Source of the DNA: Primulina eburnea
Lineage: Eukaryota; Streptophyta; Magnoliopsida; Lamiales; Gesneriaceae
Direction of reading: 5' to 3'
DNA length: 64,000 nt
Assembly: GCF_022965805.1 (NCBI RefSeq)
Contig: NC_133103.1
Coordinates: 53,208,386 to 53,272,385, forward strand
In this document: one piece after another, positions 10,191 to 21,288 of the stretch
How the letters are laid out: every line of letters begins with the position of its first letter
Numbering within the stretch: position 1 is the stretch's first letter
Made by a program: the position numbers and the translations under genes
Notes under the pieces: generated by a model
Told to the model about the DNA's origin: nothing
Database searches by the model: none
Seen by the model: only the letters and a program-made list of their open reading frames with translations

Positions 10191-12910
10191 TTAGTTTGTT
10201 CCAATATCCTTGTAGGTAGCTTGATCTAGATTTTGATCCCTTCCAGTTGGTCTGCTGCTACTTGCTCTAGTTCTATCATCTTTCCCCTTTTTGGCATCAT
10301 CAAGAAGGACCCTAGCAAGTAATTCATCCATTCTCCCAGATAAGTTGTGAATACCATTTGTCAGCATCTCCAGATAAGGAGTCTGATTGGAAACCCGATC
10401 ATTAATAGCATTAAGCGTTTGAGATTGAGAATCAATCTTGGCATCCATCAGGTCCATGGTGGTGGAGATTGATCGAAACATTTCATCATGCTTGGTGATC
10501 CTGGTAAATATATCAGATTGAGCAAGCGCGATCTGACTGGAATTTCTGGTTATGACCTGTCGAAAGACGATGATCTCAGCATGCATTTTACACAGAGATT
10601 CCGTAGTGGTCTGTATTTCCTTAGACATGCGTTCTCGGAATGATTGAGCATCATGAATTTCGGCGACATTTTCATAAGATATCCGCTTGACTAAGTCTGA
10701 AAGATTTACAAGATCCCTTTGGAGAGCATCAATTTGGAATTCTAGATCAAATGGTTCCTCAGCTGGGGAAGGAGTCCTTGCTTGCAATATTTGTCTAATT
10801 TACTCCATTCGGGCAATGCGCTCAGGAGACTGTAAAGAAGGAATAGAGAATTGTGCAGCTTCTGCTTGAGTCGTAACAGCTGGTTCTCGTGCAGCAGAAG
10901 GTCCTTCTGAAGCAGTAGACTATTCTGTTGGCCCTTTGTCTGGTTGCTGCAAATCAGCAGCAGGTACAGATACAGCTTGTGGCTCAACAACAGAGGGTGA
11001 AGTATGCAACAAAATTGCCATATCAGCTTGGTGAGCTTCTGAAAAATGCTCAAGTGCTAGAAGAGACGATGAAGCAGTAGTCATGACAGTAGCACTGGCA
11101 GCAGCAGTTGCAGTAGCAGTAGCAGATTCTGGAAAAGGATCAGTAGTAGTAGGAATAGCCTGAAGCAATTCATCTTGTGCTGTTTGGGTCGGCATAATCG
11201 ATTAGATTACCCCATCAACAGAGGCCAGATCATGTACAAAGATCAGAGATGAAGATTGAGTAGGAACTTCTACTGGTACAGGAGTACTAGAGACCTTGAC
11301 TTCAGGAGAAGCTTTGGTCGGTTCCTCAACTGTCTGACTCTTCAAAATTTCGGGGACAGAAGTGAGACTGAACTTTGGAAGCCGAGAAAAGGTCTTTTCC
11401 TTATTAGCAATTTGTTCAGAAATAATTGTCAGCTGTTCCGACAAAATTTGAATGACATTCTGGTCATGAAAAGCAGTAGGACTTGCAGAGTCAAAATTTG
11501 ACTTTAAGGTTTTCAGAACAATGTCCATCTTCTGCATTTTGAATTTTTCCAGAATGTAATTGCGACGATTTATAGCTTCAATCACATTTCGTGTCTCGGC
11601 AGCATCAAAAACCTTTTTCTCATTTTCTACTGTTTGAGCATAAACACCAGTAGTTTTAAAAAACGTGATTGGGTGGTAGACTCGTACCTTAAGCCAATCG
11701 TCAAAAAATTTCATATCTTCTCTGGTTGAGATCTCAACTTCTTCCAGATGAAGGTTTATTGCTGTTTGGATTGAGGAAGGAGCCACCGGTGATTCAGAAA
11801 ACTCAGTAATCTTACCTTTCCCTTTTTCAAAAGATGCAGAGACTACTGGTTTAAAAGCAGAAGAACCAGTAGCTGATTCTCGAATGACCAAACTAGAAGT
11901 TGGTCTGAAGCTTTGAGCAGGTGAAGGCCTTGATTCAATAGGTTTGGCTTTGGTGGATGAAACAACAGATGGAAAAACTTGGCGGAGAGGAACATTCTCC
12001 ATTTCAGAAAGAGCCGCTGTTTTCTTGATGCGGATTGTTGTGCGAGGCTTCTTCTTAGCTGGGGTGGGAGGCAGTGAAGCTTGCTGAGTAGGTGCTGCTG
12101 ATTCTCCAGATTCTGTTTTGTCAGATTCAGACAAGATCACAACTCTTTTTCGTTTAATTTTCTTCTGCCCCTCAATTTGAGACTCTCCAATCATCTTCTT
12201 AATGGCCACAAACTCATCAACGGTTAGCTTTGGCATTAAAGCAAGCACGCTATCAGCATCAGTCATTGTTACCGAAGAGCCATCCTCTTCTGCTGTTCCA
12301 GGAAAACCAGCATCTTTCAACATTGTACTGATTTGTACAGCAAATCCAGTACTTCTCCTGAGAATCATATCCTTCATAATGCGAAATAGAAATCGTCCCC
12401 AATCCACTTTCTTCTCTGATGTGATGGCCACCATCACTTGAACCTTTTCTTTTGTTAGTTTGTCAAAGGTTCCAGCCTTAACTAGCAAGGCTTTTTTTAC
12501 TATATCAGCGAGTACCTGGTACTCAATTTTCAGTAGCTTTTTGAAGCAAGAGGGTGAAAGTTCTTCTCCAGTGGCTGAAAAATTTGTCAAGGGGATGGAC
12601 ATGTCTTCCTTTGAAATGTCCGAGAGCTCGGAAAGTCCAGAAATCGGTAGGAATAAAGTTGAACCCAGAAGTGCAGCATCAATAGAGATCGATGCATCTC
12701 CCTGTGTATAGGTAATCTTGCCTTCCACAACTTCGGCTTTGGCATAGAAATCCAGAAGAACAGCTTGTAGATTACGGTAGGCGATTCCAAGAATATTCGA
12801 AGCCCAGAATTTTCCAATGATTTGAACATCTTGACAAGATTCTCATCCTTAATAGTGGGAACAGAATCAAAATTCAACTGATAAGCATTCAAAGTGTATG
12901 CTGCGGCCAT
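10191..12910 (-). pseudogene. C2 third ORF: ~900-codon accessory protein of unknown function, broken
   Basis: I do not know its function. It reads downstream of pol in the same direction, starting at ATG 12910 (MAAAYTLNAYQLNFDSV). A ~250-residue N-terminal region (to about 12,150) resembles the separate ORF at 55658: both share an LNA...FDSV start, a VADIV/VDIVAK-type motif and GFAVxIS. A Ser/Pro/Lys-rich linker follows, then helical segments (about 11,720-11,380), an Ala/Thr/Gln-rich part, and a final coiled-coil-like region (10,760-10,350) with a basic Ser-rich tail. Breaks are one 1-nt shift near 12,770 and in-frame stops at 11,202, 10,920 and about 10,800. I see no signal peptide or membrane span, so the name envelope does not fit well. 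It may be the SIRE third-ORF equivalent. Confidence 0.72.
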
Positions 12911-12935
12911 TTCTAAATTTGAGAGAGAATAGAAG
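12911..12935 (-). promoter_or_regulatory. Candidate splice acceptor before C2 third ORF
   Basis: The minus strand reads a pyrimidine-rich run (TTCTATTCTCTCTC) then AAATTTAG directly before AAATGG of the ORF start. A third ORF far from the promoter would plausibly be expressed from a spliced RNA. A similar CTTCTTCTTCTTCGCAG lies just before the homologous ORF at 55658. Confidence 0.45.
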
Positions 12936-13429
12936 TATGTTAGCAGTAGATGCGAAAAAGCAGTAGAGACAAGGAAATAATCTGAGTTCGTAAAGCGTAG
13001 TGAAGAAGAAAAGAAAGTGAACGGTTAAAGCAAAATATACAGCTGTCAGTGAACATAGGGACACGTGTCAATATGTTAGAAGAGAGAGAGACAAAAGTGT
13101 CAGTTACTCTACTCATTTCAAAATATTTTAAAAATTGGCGGGTTGTCCGAGGCGGTTGCTAAATAAACAGAAGCTGATTTGTCATTTTATGATAATATCT
13201 ACTGGAAGTGGATAATGTGCTGAAACAAATGCATCACTTCAACAAATTCTGGTAGGTATACTGTTTATCGAAAAGACAAATCAGTTTCTAATATAAATGC
13301 CATAAAGATGTTCCCCCTCAATAAATGCAGTAGTAATGGATATTAATGCTAAACGACTCTTGGCAATCTTTCAATTTAAACCGTTGAATTTGAACAGTCG
13401 CAAGGATCCTTATCTCCGTTGAATACCAC

Positions 13430-13437
13430 TATAAATA
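13430..13437 (+). promoter_or_regulatory. TATA box for opposite-strand ORF A
   Basis: TATAAATA on the plus strand, 42 bp upstream of ATG 13479, inside C2 but opposite to its coding direction. Confidence 0.5.
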
Positions 13438-13478
13438 CCTGCAAGAGTTAAACAAGGTTAAGTAAACATAAAAATCAA

Positions 13479-13748
13479 ATGAAAGAAGAGGTAACAACTG
13501 ATCCAGAAGCAGAAGCAAGAATGTGCAGAAGACAGCTTGCTGCGATTTCTAAGAAGATGTTGGAAAAAGTCGTCCTGCACATAATGATCCATGGATCATA
13601 CTCCTGGAGTTGTAAAATCAACAATCAAAAAGATTGTTTGCTTTCATTGATATTGATATGTAGCATCGATCCCTTCCAGAAGCATGCTAATGCAATAAGA
13701 GACTGCTGGTGGATCGATAATGCTGATATCATCTATGATGCCTTGTAA
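13479..13748 (+). CDS. Opposite-strand ORF A within C2, unknown
   Basis: This 89-codon ORF runs antisense to C2. I do not recognise it. It starts MKEEVTTDPEAEARMC and has a helical, charged N-terminus (about residues 5-35), a short middle and an ending DNADIIYDAL. A TATAAATA box sits 42 bp before the ATG and an AATAAA signal at 13,996 lies downstream, so it looks like a compact plus-strand transcription unit. It shares weak similarity with ORF B (14368): a charged N-terminal helix and an (D)NADI/(D)SADI motif in the same relative place, suggesting a duplicated gene. A second frame overlapping its end (13720-13950) contains a 24 bp direct repeat, so the true 3' end may have shifted. It might be a captured host fragment or chance. 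Confidence 0.4.
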   Translation: MKEEVTTDPEAEARMCRRQLAAISKKMLEKVVLHIMIHGSYSWSCKINNQKDCLLSLILICSIDPFQKHANAIRDCWWIDNADIIYDAL

Positions 13749-13778
13749 AGTATCTGATTATACATTAGTGCTAACAAG

Positions 13779-13832
13779 ACCCAAGCTTGCTAAATTCTTT
13801 GCAAGACCTAAGCTTGCTGGATTCTTTTCGAA
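13779..13832 (+). repeat. Short direct repeat (~27 bp x2)
   Basis: Two adjacent near-identical units around AAGCTTGCT and ATTCTTT just after ORF A. Confidence 0.7.
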
Positions 13833-13993
13833 AAAAAAGACTCCCCTTCTTCTGCTGAAGTACTTTGCAAAAATACTACAAGCTGCTGATATTACTGAAG
13901 ACATAAGCTTGATTAGTCTAGAATTTCAGAAGACGTTTCTATTGTCTTGAGATTTCTGTAACTTTTGCTTTGTTTAATGTACTGGAAAATTTC

Positions 13994-14001
13994 TAATAAA
14001 A
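13994..14001 (+). terminator. Possible polyadenylation signal after ORF A
   Basis: AATAAA in a T-rich context, 250 bp after ORF A. Such hexamers are common in AT-rich DNA, so this is weak. Confidence 0.3.
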
Positions 14002-14321
14002 TATCAGTTGAAGTACTTTATTTTTATTTTGTTCCTTTCTGCAAACAACTCAATGTTAGAAGAATAAAATGAATAAATGATTAAGTTCAGAAGGAAGTAA
14101 GTCGTCTTAAGATATCATCTACTGGAAATTGAAGAAAGCCTTGTTTTGTTAATGAGACAAAATACCTTTGGCATCTGACACAAAATCACAGAAGATCAGA
14201 ATAAAGTTCTACCTAAATTAGTGCAATACTTGTTAACTGAACAGATGATAGCTTGATATGGGATGTTTCATATATCTACTGTAGTCAAGATTTTCTCGAG
14301 CTTTGGTGCCTGATTTTCATC

Positions 14322-14329
14322 TATAAATA
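14322..14329 (+). promoter_or_regulatory. TATA box for opposite-strand ORF B
   Basis: TATAAATA on the plus strand, 39 bp before ATG 14368. This is almost the same spacing as for ORF A. Confidence 0.5.
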
Positions 14330-14367
14330 TGAACATGGGGTAAACCAGATAATCATTCTTAAGAGAA

Positions 14368-14778
14368 ATGGCAAGAGATAATAGTCCTGATTTGGCTGAT
14401 GAGTTCATAAGGGAGGTGACCGCTGCAAGAAAGAAGGCAATAGAAGACAAGGTGATGAAGAAGACACTTGCTACCTGGACTAAAATCCAGGAGCTTAAGT
14501 CCTCCTTCGAGAGTGGGGGAACATCTTCCACCAAGGCGTTGTTAATGATGAAGAAATATTATCGACGTCCCCATAGTGCTGATAGTGCAGACATCGTCTC
14601 TGATGATGTCTTCTACCTTCTCATGCTCTTAAAGGAGCAAAAGACTCTGAAAAATATTGCTTTTTCAGAGGAGTTTCTACGTACCTCTACTGGAGAGCTG
14701 ACCACTTGGTTGGCATCCTGGAGAGTTTACGTTAAAACAGAAGTGAGAAATGTACGCCCCCGCTTCTATTATCTTTAA
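14368..14778 (+). CDS. Opposite-strand ORF B within C2, unknown, 136 aa
   Basis: An intact 136-codon ORF antisense to C2, lying between the accessory ORF and RNase H, 115 bp from the RNase H stop. I do not recognise it. The composition looks protein-like: a charged helical N-terminus (MARDNSPDLADEF, then Arg/Lys/Glu-rich to residue ~35), a basic patch KKYYRRPHSADSADI at about 68-82, and a Leu-rich helix after it. There is no signal peptide or membrane span. The TATA box placement and the resemblance to ORF A argue that it is a real transcription unit rather than a shadow, since no pol frame lies opposite it. Antisense accessory ORFs are known in some plant LTR elements. Acquisition from the host genome is possible. 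Confidence 0.5.
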   Translation: MARDNSPDLADEFIREVTAARKKAIEDKVMKKTLATWTKIQELKSSFESGGTSSTKALLMMKKYYRRPHSADSADIVSDDVFYLLMLLKEQKTLKNIAFSEEFLRTSTGELTTWLASWRVYVKTEVRNVRPRFYYL

Positions 14779-14893
14779 TGAAATTTTATGTCTACTGATT
14801 TTCTCTATCGTTCAGCTTTTACCTTCTGCAAAATTTAAAACTGAATAATCACAGAGGAAAAGTTAAGCCAAAATATCATATGATGATAAATAA

Positions 14894-16015
14894 TCAAGTT
14901 AAATCTATCAATCTAAGTGTATTTCGAAAGTAAGAAAACTTATTCTCAGGCAGAGGTTTTGTAAAAATGTCTGCTGCTTGCTGATCAGTAAGAATGTATT
15001 CCAGACGAATGTCCTTCTTTTGCACATGATCTCTGATAAAATGATGTCTGATATCAATGTGCTTAGTTCTGGAATGGAGTACTGGATTATGTGATATACC
15101 AATTACATTGGTATTGTCACAAAATATAGGTGATTCAGAGGCTTGAACTCCATAGTCTTTGAGTTGTTGCTGTATCCAAAGTATTTGAGAACAACAGCTT
15201 CCAGCAGCAAGATATTCAGCTTCTGCAGTAGACGTGGCTATGGAAGTCTGCTTTTTGCTAAACCAGGAGATCAACCTATCACCAAGAAATTGACAAAAAA
15301 CCACTTGTACTTTTCCTATCCAGTTTACATCCTGCATAATCAGAACCTGAGTATCCAATAAGATTAAACGACGAGTCATTGGGATACCAGAGGCCTACAT
15401 TTTGAGTACCCTTAAGATATTTTAAAATTCTTTTACCAGCAATGTAATGTGATTGTTTAGGGTTTGATTGAAATCTAGCACAAATGCAAACATCAAATAT
15501 GATATCTGGTCTACTGGTAGTAAGGTATAACAATGAACCAATCAAACCACGATACTGAGTTACCTCACTGAAATTCCCCCTTCATCTTTATCAAGTTTAG
15601 TAGATGAGCTCATAGGAGTGGAAGCAGCATAACATGTTTCCATCCCAAACTTTTTCAGTAGTTCCTTTGTATACTTAGTTTGGTTTATGAAGATTCCAGT
15701 ATCAAGTTGCTTGATTTGAAGTCCTAAGAAAAATGTTAATTCTCCTATCATGCTTATCTCGAACTGGTCCTGCATTAACTTAGCAAACTTTGCACATAAT
15801 TTGGGGTTAGTTGACCCAAATATGATATCATCAACATAAATCTGAACTAACAATATGTGTTTGTTTTTGGCTAAGGTAAACAAAGTGTTATCTACAGTAC
15901 CAACGATGAAACCATGATTAATGAGAAATTGTGAAAGTGTGTCGTACCAAGCCCTAGGTGCTTGTTTCAGACCATACAATGCTTTATATAATTTAAAAAC
16001 ATGATTTGGTAACAA
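14894..16015 (-). pseudogene. C2 reverse transcriptase (C-terminal part) and RNase H, broken
   Basis: Reading down from 16015: RT fingers/palm ([13 protein letters not shown] near 15,960), the catalytic YVDD in [12 protein letters not shown] near 15,840, and connection and RNase H (SDYAGCKLDRKSTSGF near 15,300; STAEAEYLAA near 15,225; FCDNTN near 15,110). It ends in the copia C-terminal motif ADIFTKPLP near 14,960. Breaks: a stop at 16,037 separates this from the RT N-terminus, and frame changes occur near 15,555 and 15,290. The final stop is at 14,894. Confidence 0.93.
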
Positions 16016-16036
16016 ATGATTAGAAAAACCTGGAGG

Positions 16037-18098
16037 CTATTCGACATAGACTTCCTCTTGTAGTAGACCATTAAGGAACGCACTCTTTACATCCATTTGA
16101 TATACTTTGAAGTTTTTGAAAGCAGCAAAGGCTAAGAATATTCTGATAGCTTCGAGCCTAGCTACTGGTACAAAGGTTTCATCATAGTCTATTCCTTCTT
16201 CTTGTCTGAATCCTTGTGCAACCAGTCTTGCTTTGTTTCTTACAACTGTTCCTTCCTCATTTAGTTTGTTTCTGAATACCCACCGAGTTCCAATGACAGC
16301 TTGTTGAGAAGGTCTAGGTACTAGAAACCAAACTTTATTCCTCTCAAATTGATTCAGCTCTTCTAGCATAGCTTCTATCCAACTGGGATCCAGAAGAGCT
16401 TCTTCAATCTTCTTTGGTTCATCTTGAGAAATAAAAGCAGCATGCATGTATTCATTTATCATATGTCTTCTAGTCCTTAGTGGAGCTGCTGGATTTCCAA
16501 TTACCAAAGATGGAGGATGAGATTTTCTCCAAATAAAAGGATTTAGATTGTCTTCATATAAGGCAGTAGATTGTTTTGGAGTATCGACTGCTGGTTCTGG
16601 AATGTCAACTGCTGGTTCTGGAGTATCAGCTGCTGGCTCTGGAGTATCAGCTGCTGGTTCTGAAATGTGAATGTCTGGTTCTGGATTTTGAATAACCTTG
16701 ACACTTGCTTCTGCATCATCTTCACTATCTAATTCCAAATGAACCCTGTTTAATCTTTTACTTAAATTAGATATGTTAGTAATCTCGGGAACACTGCTGT
16801 CTTCATCAAAGACAACATGAATAGATTCTTCAATATTAAGAGTTTTATTATTGAAAATTCTAAAAGCCTTACTAACTGTTGAATATCCAAGAAATAAACC
16901 AGTGTCAGATTTTGAATCAAAAGCAGCTAAATGAGTTTTGCCATTATTGTGCACAAAGCATCTACAACCGAAAACATGAAAGTATGATACGTTCGGTTTA
17001 CTTCCTTTCCATATTTCATAAGGAGTCTTATTGTTTGTCTTGTTGATCGTCGTTCTGTTTTGTGTGTAGCAAGGTGCATTAATAGCTTCTGCCCAGAAGC
17101 GCTGAGAGATGTCTGCATCTGCTAGCATTGCTCTAGCAGCTTCTTTAAGTGTTCTATTTCTCCTCTCAGCTACTCCATTTTGTTGAGGTGTCCTTGCAGC
17201 TGAATATTCATGATGAATGCCCTGTTCATCTAGATATATCTCAAGAGTCTTGTTAGTAAATTCAGTACCTCGATCACTTCTGATTCTAATGACAGAAACT
17301 GATTTTACATTTTGAATCTTTTTCAGAAGTTTGATCAGGAGGCTACTGGTTTGATCTTTTCCAGCAAGAAAAATTACCCAAGTGAATCTAGAGAAATCAT
17401 CATCAACAACAAGGGTGTATCTCATTCACCCTAAGCTTATGATAGGGATTGGACCAAATAAGTCCATATGTAATAATTCTAAACATCTTGAGGATGATTT
17501 GCTGCCTTTATTTTTGAAGCTAGATCTTACTTGCTTACCAAGTTGACATGCAGAACATACATGATTCTTAATAATTTTATGTCTGGAAATCATCGACTAA
17601 GTTCTACTTTTTAAGATTGTTGATAGACTTAAAATTTAGATGATTCAATCTTTTGTGCCACAACCAGTGTTTATTACTTAGAGATGCAACTAAGCATGTA
17701 GGAGCAATGATATGATCTATGTTCCATGAGATTTTATAGGTGTTTCCTTTTTTTACTCCGGTTATAACAGTAGAATCATCAGCATTTTTAACTGTGCAAG
17801 TGTGCTTCTGGATTGCTACTGAAAATCCATTATCACATAATTGACTAATACTGATCAAGTTATAACAAAGATTTTCAACTAAGAGCACATCCTTAATAGT
17901 GATGTTACCATGGATAATCTTACCTTTACCCACGGTTTTACCTTTTGAGTTATCCCCAAAGGTTATCTCTGGTCCAGCACAACTTACTACTTCTGATAGT
18001 AGACTTTTCTGTCCAGTCATATGTCTTGAACATCCACTGTCCAAATACCATGTTGAGCTACTGATCTTGGTTTTCTTCACCTGTTCCTGCAAGCACAA
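16037..18098 (-). pseudogene. C2 protease, integrase and RT N-terminus, broken
   Basis: The copia protease carries DSGCSRHM near 18,030. The pre-integrase zinc site follows (HKRLNHLNF near 17,650, and CSAC further on in another frame). The integrase core has its first Asp in VVDDDFSRF near 17,400, its second in RSDRGTEF near 17,275, and its Glu in [10 protein letters not shown] near 17,170. A Pro/Glu-repeat linker and the RT start ([20 protein letters not shown] near 16,200) follow. The stretch 17,604-17,430 holds stops and a frame change between the zinc site and the core. The order INT before RT marks Ty1/copia. Confidence 0.92.
16570..16672 (-). repeat. Tandem repeat in C2 pol linker (27-30 bp x4)
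   Basis: Four adjacent units encode variants of PEPAADT in the integrase C-terminal linker. The nucleotide unit includes GCTGGTTCTGGA on the plus strand. Confidence 0.85.
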
Positions 18099-18120
18099 AT
18101 TTTAGTATCTGGTACCCAAT

Positions 18121-20098
18121 CTATTTGGGTCCAAGCCTTATTAGTCCCTTTGGAACCCACATTTGTACAATTTTTGTACTTCGGGTATCCATGGAGGTGT
18201 GTGCAACAGAGGGTCTGTTGTTTCTAACATTGTGCATCTTAGTATGTTGTTCTTCCCTTCTGTTTCTGTTGTCTAGCCTGTATCTCTTCTGAACAGCTTT
18301 AGAATTGTAGTACTGGTAGTTTTTAACCTTCATAGGAGGTTGTCTCCCTGAGTTGAATCCTCTTCTGATTCTAGAACTGTGGTCAACTTTTTCCTTAGGT
18401 TCAACATAACCCAGACCATAATGCATCCTTTTGTTCATCTGATTTACATTCCTTTCTATTGAAGCAGTAGGTACTTCTGGTTTCTGTACCAGAATGGATT
18501 TCACAAAGTGAATATAATTCCCTTTGCACATATTCAGTTTTGGCTTAGTATTCGGTTTAGAAGTGCCTTCATTATTACAAAATCCGAGACCACTCCTGTC
18601 TCGATATTGTTTCTTGCATCTTTTCCAGTGAAATAGAGGACTTGTTCCAAGCATTTACCAGTAGTGATAACTTCTGGTTTTCAGAGAGCATCTTCTGGTA
18701 ATCTGCTTTTGCTCTTTCATTCTCCATTTTTAATTTACTCATCTCAACTTGTAAATCATTACAGCTGTCAACTTGCAAGCAAGTTAACTTACTGTTCTGA
18801 TCTTTTAAGTCTTGATTTTCGATCTTAACTTCCTCGAATGATTGAGAAAGTCTAGAATACTCTTCTACCATATCGTGTAATTCTTTGACTAACTCAGTGC
18901 GTGTAAATTCATCAGAATCAAAGTCAAATACCTCTCCATATGTCGAGGTTGAATCAGTATTTGCCATCAGACATTTGATCTCATCTTCATCACTTTCACT
19001 CGAATGGCTTTCAGAACCAGAAGATTCTAAACTTGAGTCTGCCCATTTGGACTTACTTTCTTCTGCATTCATTGCCTTCCTGTCTCTTCTGGTCTTTTTA
19101 TCATTGCGTTTGACACCCTTCTTTCTCTGGTCATCCTTCTTTGGTTTTGGACAATCAGCAATGAAGTGTCCAACTTTTCCACAGTTAAAGCATGCCATAT
19201 CACTATGTGATGATTCCTTTTTGAAATTGCGGTTGGGACTTTGAAATGTTCTATGATTCTTTCTCATGAATCTGGAAAACTTTTTAACAAATAATGACAT
19301 TGCGTCATTGCTTATCTGTTCAGTACTTCTCTCAGAAGTGTTCTCTAAAGCAGTAGCAGAAGATGAGCTTGGAGCAACTGTAGTAGTAGAGTTAGCAGTA
19401 GCTGCGAGAGCTTTGGTTGGTGGATTTTCTAAGGGCTCTTCTCTACTTCGAACTTCAAGTTCAAACTCATATGCCTTTAAATCCGAGAACAAGTCGTGTA
19501 GTTCTAACTTGTTGAGATCCCTGGAAGCTCTCATTGCCATTGTTTTGACGTCCCATTCTCTGGGTAGGCCTCTCATTACCTTTAATGCAATTTCTCTATT
19601 GCCAAAGTCTTTCCCAAGTGCTGAGAGTTCATTGATGAGGCTGCTGAATCGTTCATCAAATTCATTCATAGTTTCTCCAGCCCTCATCTTCATATTCTCA
19701 AACTTCTGCATGGCTACAGACATTTTGTTTTCCTTTGTTTCTTCGTTCCCTTCACAGATCTGAATTAATTTTTCCCAGATTTCCTTGGCAGTATGGCACA
19801 TCTTGATTTTGCTGAAGGTATTTTTGTCGAGTGTCTTGTATAAAATGTCCTTCGCAACGTTGTCAAGATTGGCTTTCTTCTTGTCCTCACTTGTCCATTC
19901 ATATCTTGGTTTTTCAAGCATCTGAGGTGCACCTTCGGTGATAGCAATAGCTGGATTTGGCTTTAGGATCTTTAATGGACCATCAGTGATGACATACCAC
20001 ATGTCATCATCTTGAGCCGCAAGATGAGCGTGCATTCTGATTTTCCAATCATCGAAATCTTCTTTTGAGAACATTGGAACTTTGCTGAAATGAGCCAT
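18121..20098 (-). pseudogene. C2 gag, one frameshift
   Basis: This is the capsid protein of C2. I choose ATG 20098 (MAHFSKVPMFSKEDFDDW) over an in-frame ATG 39 nt upstream, because that extension lies beside the primer site and the C3 gag begins the same way at 31372. It has a UBN2/copia-type gag domain (residues ~10-200), a CCHC knuckle (CFNCGKVGHFIADC near 19,195-19,155), and a Lys-rich, then acidic and coiled-coil region. A 1-nt change near 18,600 shifts the frame. The protein then continues (GLGFCNNEG...MCKGNYIHFVKS) to a stop at 18,121. The length, over 600 codons, suits SIRE. Confidence 0.9.
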
Positions 20099-20136
20099 GT
20101 CTATTAAATATTTTTCAGAACAAGAATAACTCTGCA

Positions 20137-20147
20137 TCTGATACCAC
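20137..20147 (-). other. C2 primer binding site
   Basis: The minus strand reads TGGTATCAGAT next to the 5' LTR, matching initiator-Met tRNA over at least 10 nt. Confidence 0.85.
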
Positions 20148-20149
20148 TT

Positions 20150-21288
20150 GTTGAGGATCAGGTTGAGTTTAGAAGGGGGGGTTGAATAAACTCAATGGCC
20201 AACTTATTAAATTCTTTCGAATGATGTACTAAAATCCTGTTAGAGATTTTAACGATTCTTGTTCAAGTATAAAGACCAGCAGATCACAAGATAATGTGCG
20301 GAAAACGATCTGTTGGTTAGTGGGTGAAGAATAATAAAACTGAAAAGCAGTAGATAGCACAAGGTTTCTGGAAGTTCGAAGATGAATTTTCCACGTCTCC
20401 CCTTCCTCTGTTTCCAAAAGGTATCACTAAAAGACTTTGGTGAATACAACACAACAATTGTACACACCCACTTCAATAGGAATTGCCCTTCGCCTATTGA
20501 AACTCTTAGCTTTACAACTCAAATTTTTGAATGATCTTAAATTCTGGAAAAGAATCTTTTCCAGTTACAAATTCTTCTATCAATGAATTGATGAAATGAA
20601 TAGCTTAAGAAGATATAGATGAAGTAGCTAGCACAACATGATCTCAATGATCAACAGTATGGAATGAAGCGTGTGCTGCCTTTTTCAGTGTTGAGCTTCT
20701 TTAGATAACTGAAAGTTCTAACAATGCTCAAATGCTGTTTTTCAATTCAGATTTTTGTTCAATGCCGCGTTTTTGTTCACAAAATTCTTCATCTCCATAT
20801 ATAGGCTCTATTCAACGTTCCAAAAACTGAACGACTCTTTTTTTTTTTATGTTTCAGCTTTATTGCTTAAAATGGACCATGCAGAATACATTAAAAGTAA
20901 TAAGTCGCAGTTCATACGAAAAATGGTATACCGTCTTAAATGTTTTTGTATAGCATTTAATGGCATTTAATGAAGCAATAAATTCTGGTATCACGTTAAT
21001 AGATCAACAGTAATATTTAGAGACTTTGAGATACGCAAGATTCAATTAGTTTATATTTCGAATTTTGTATCCTTCTAGTTCTGGTTTTAGCTAAGAAATT
21101 ATTTAAGCAAGTTTTAGCGCGATACCAGTACTTCTGGTTTTACAACATCTACTGGTTCTACTGATTTTGTACTAATCCAACATCTACTGGTTCTACTGAT
21201 CCAACATCTATTGGTTCTACTGGTTTCGTACTAATCCAACATCTACTGGTTTTTCCTTAGCATCTCCACAATAAATTTAATTCTAACA
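20150..21288 (-). repeat. 5' LTR of C2
   Basis: 1139 bp, partner of 8937-10057. It contains the promoter in minus orientation. Confidence 0.92.
20795..20807 (-). promoter_or_regulatory. TATA box in C2 5' LTR
   Basis: The minus strand reads CCTATATATGGAG about 650 bp before the gag-side end of the LTR. The context CTATATA-TGG is typical of plant core promoters. Confidence 0.5.

Larger units (their letters stand above)
8937..21288 (-). mobile_element. C2: SIRE-like Ty1/copia element with accessory ORFs, minus strand
   Basis: A 12.35 kb element with LTRs of 1121 and 1139 bp, TSD ACAAG and the copia order gag-PR-INT-RT-RH on the minus strand. Between RNase H and the 3' LTR lie about 4.8 kb with no counterpart in a minimal copia element. 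That stretch holds two opposite-strand ORFs and a ~900-codon sense ORF. The long size, long gag and third ORF fit the SIRE clade, whose founding member has an envelope-like third ORF. Several frameshifts and stops make it defective. Confidence 0.92.

Noticed and set aside
11256..12711. Plus-strand ORFs opposite the C2 accessory ORF
   Set aside because: They lie opposite a long sense ORF with a homologue elsewhere, so they are shadows, unlike 13479 and 14368.
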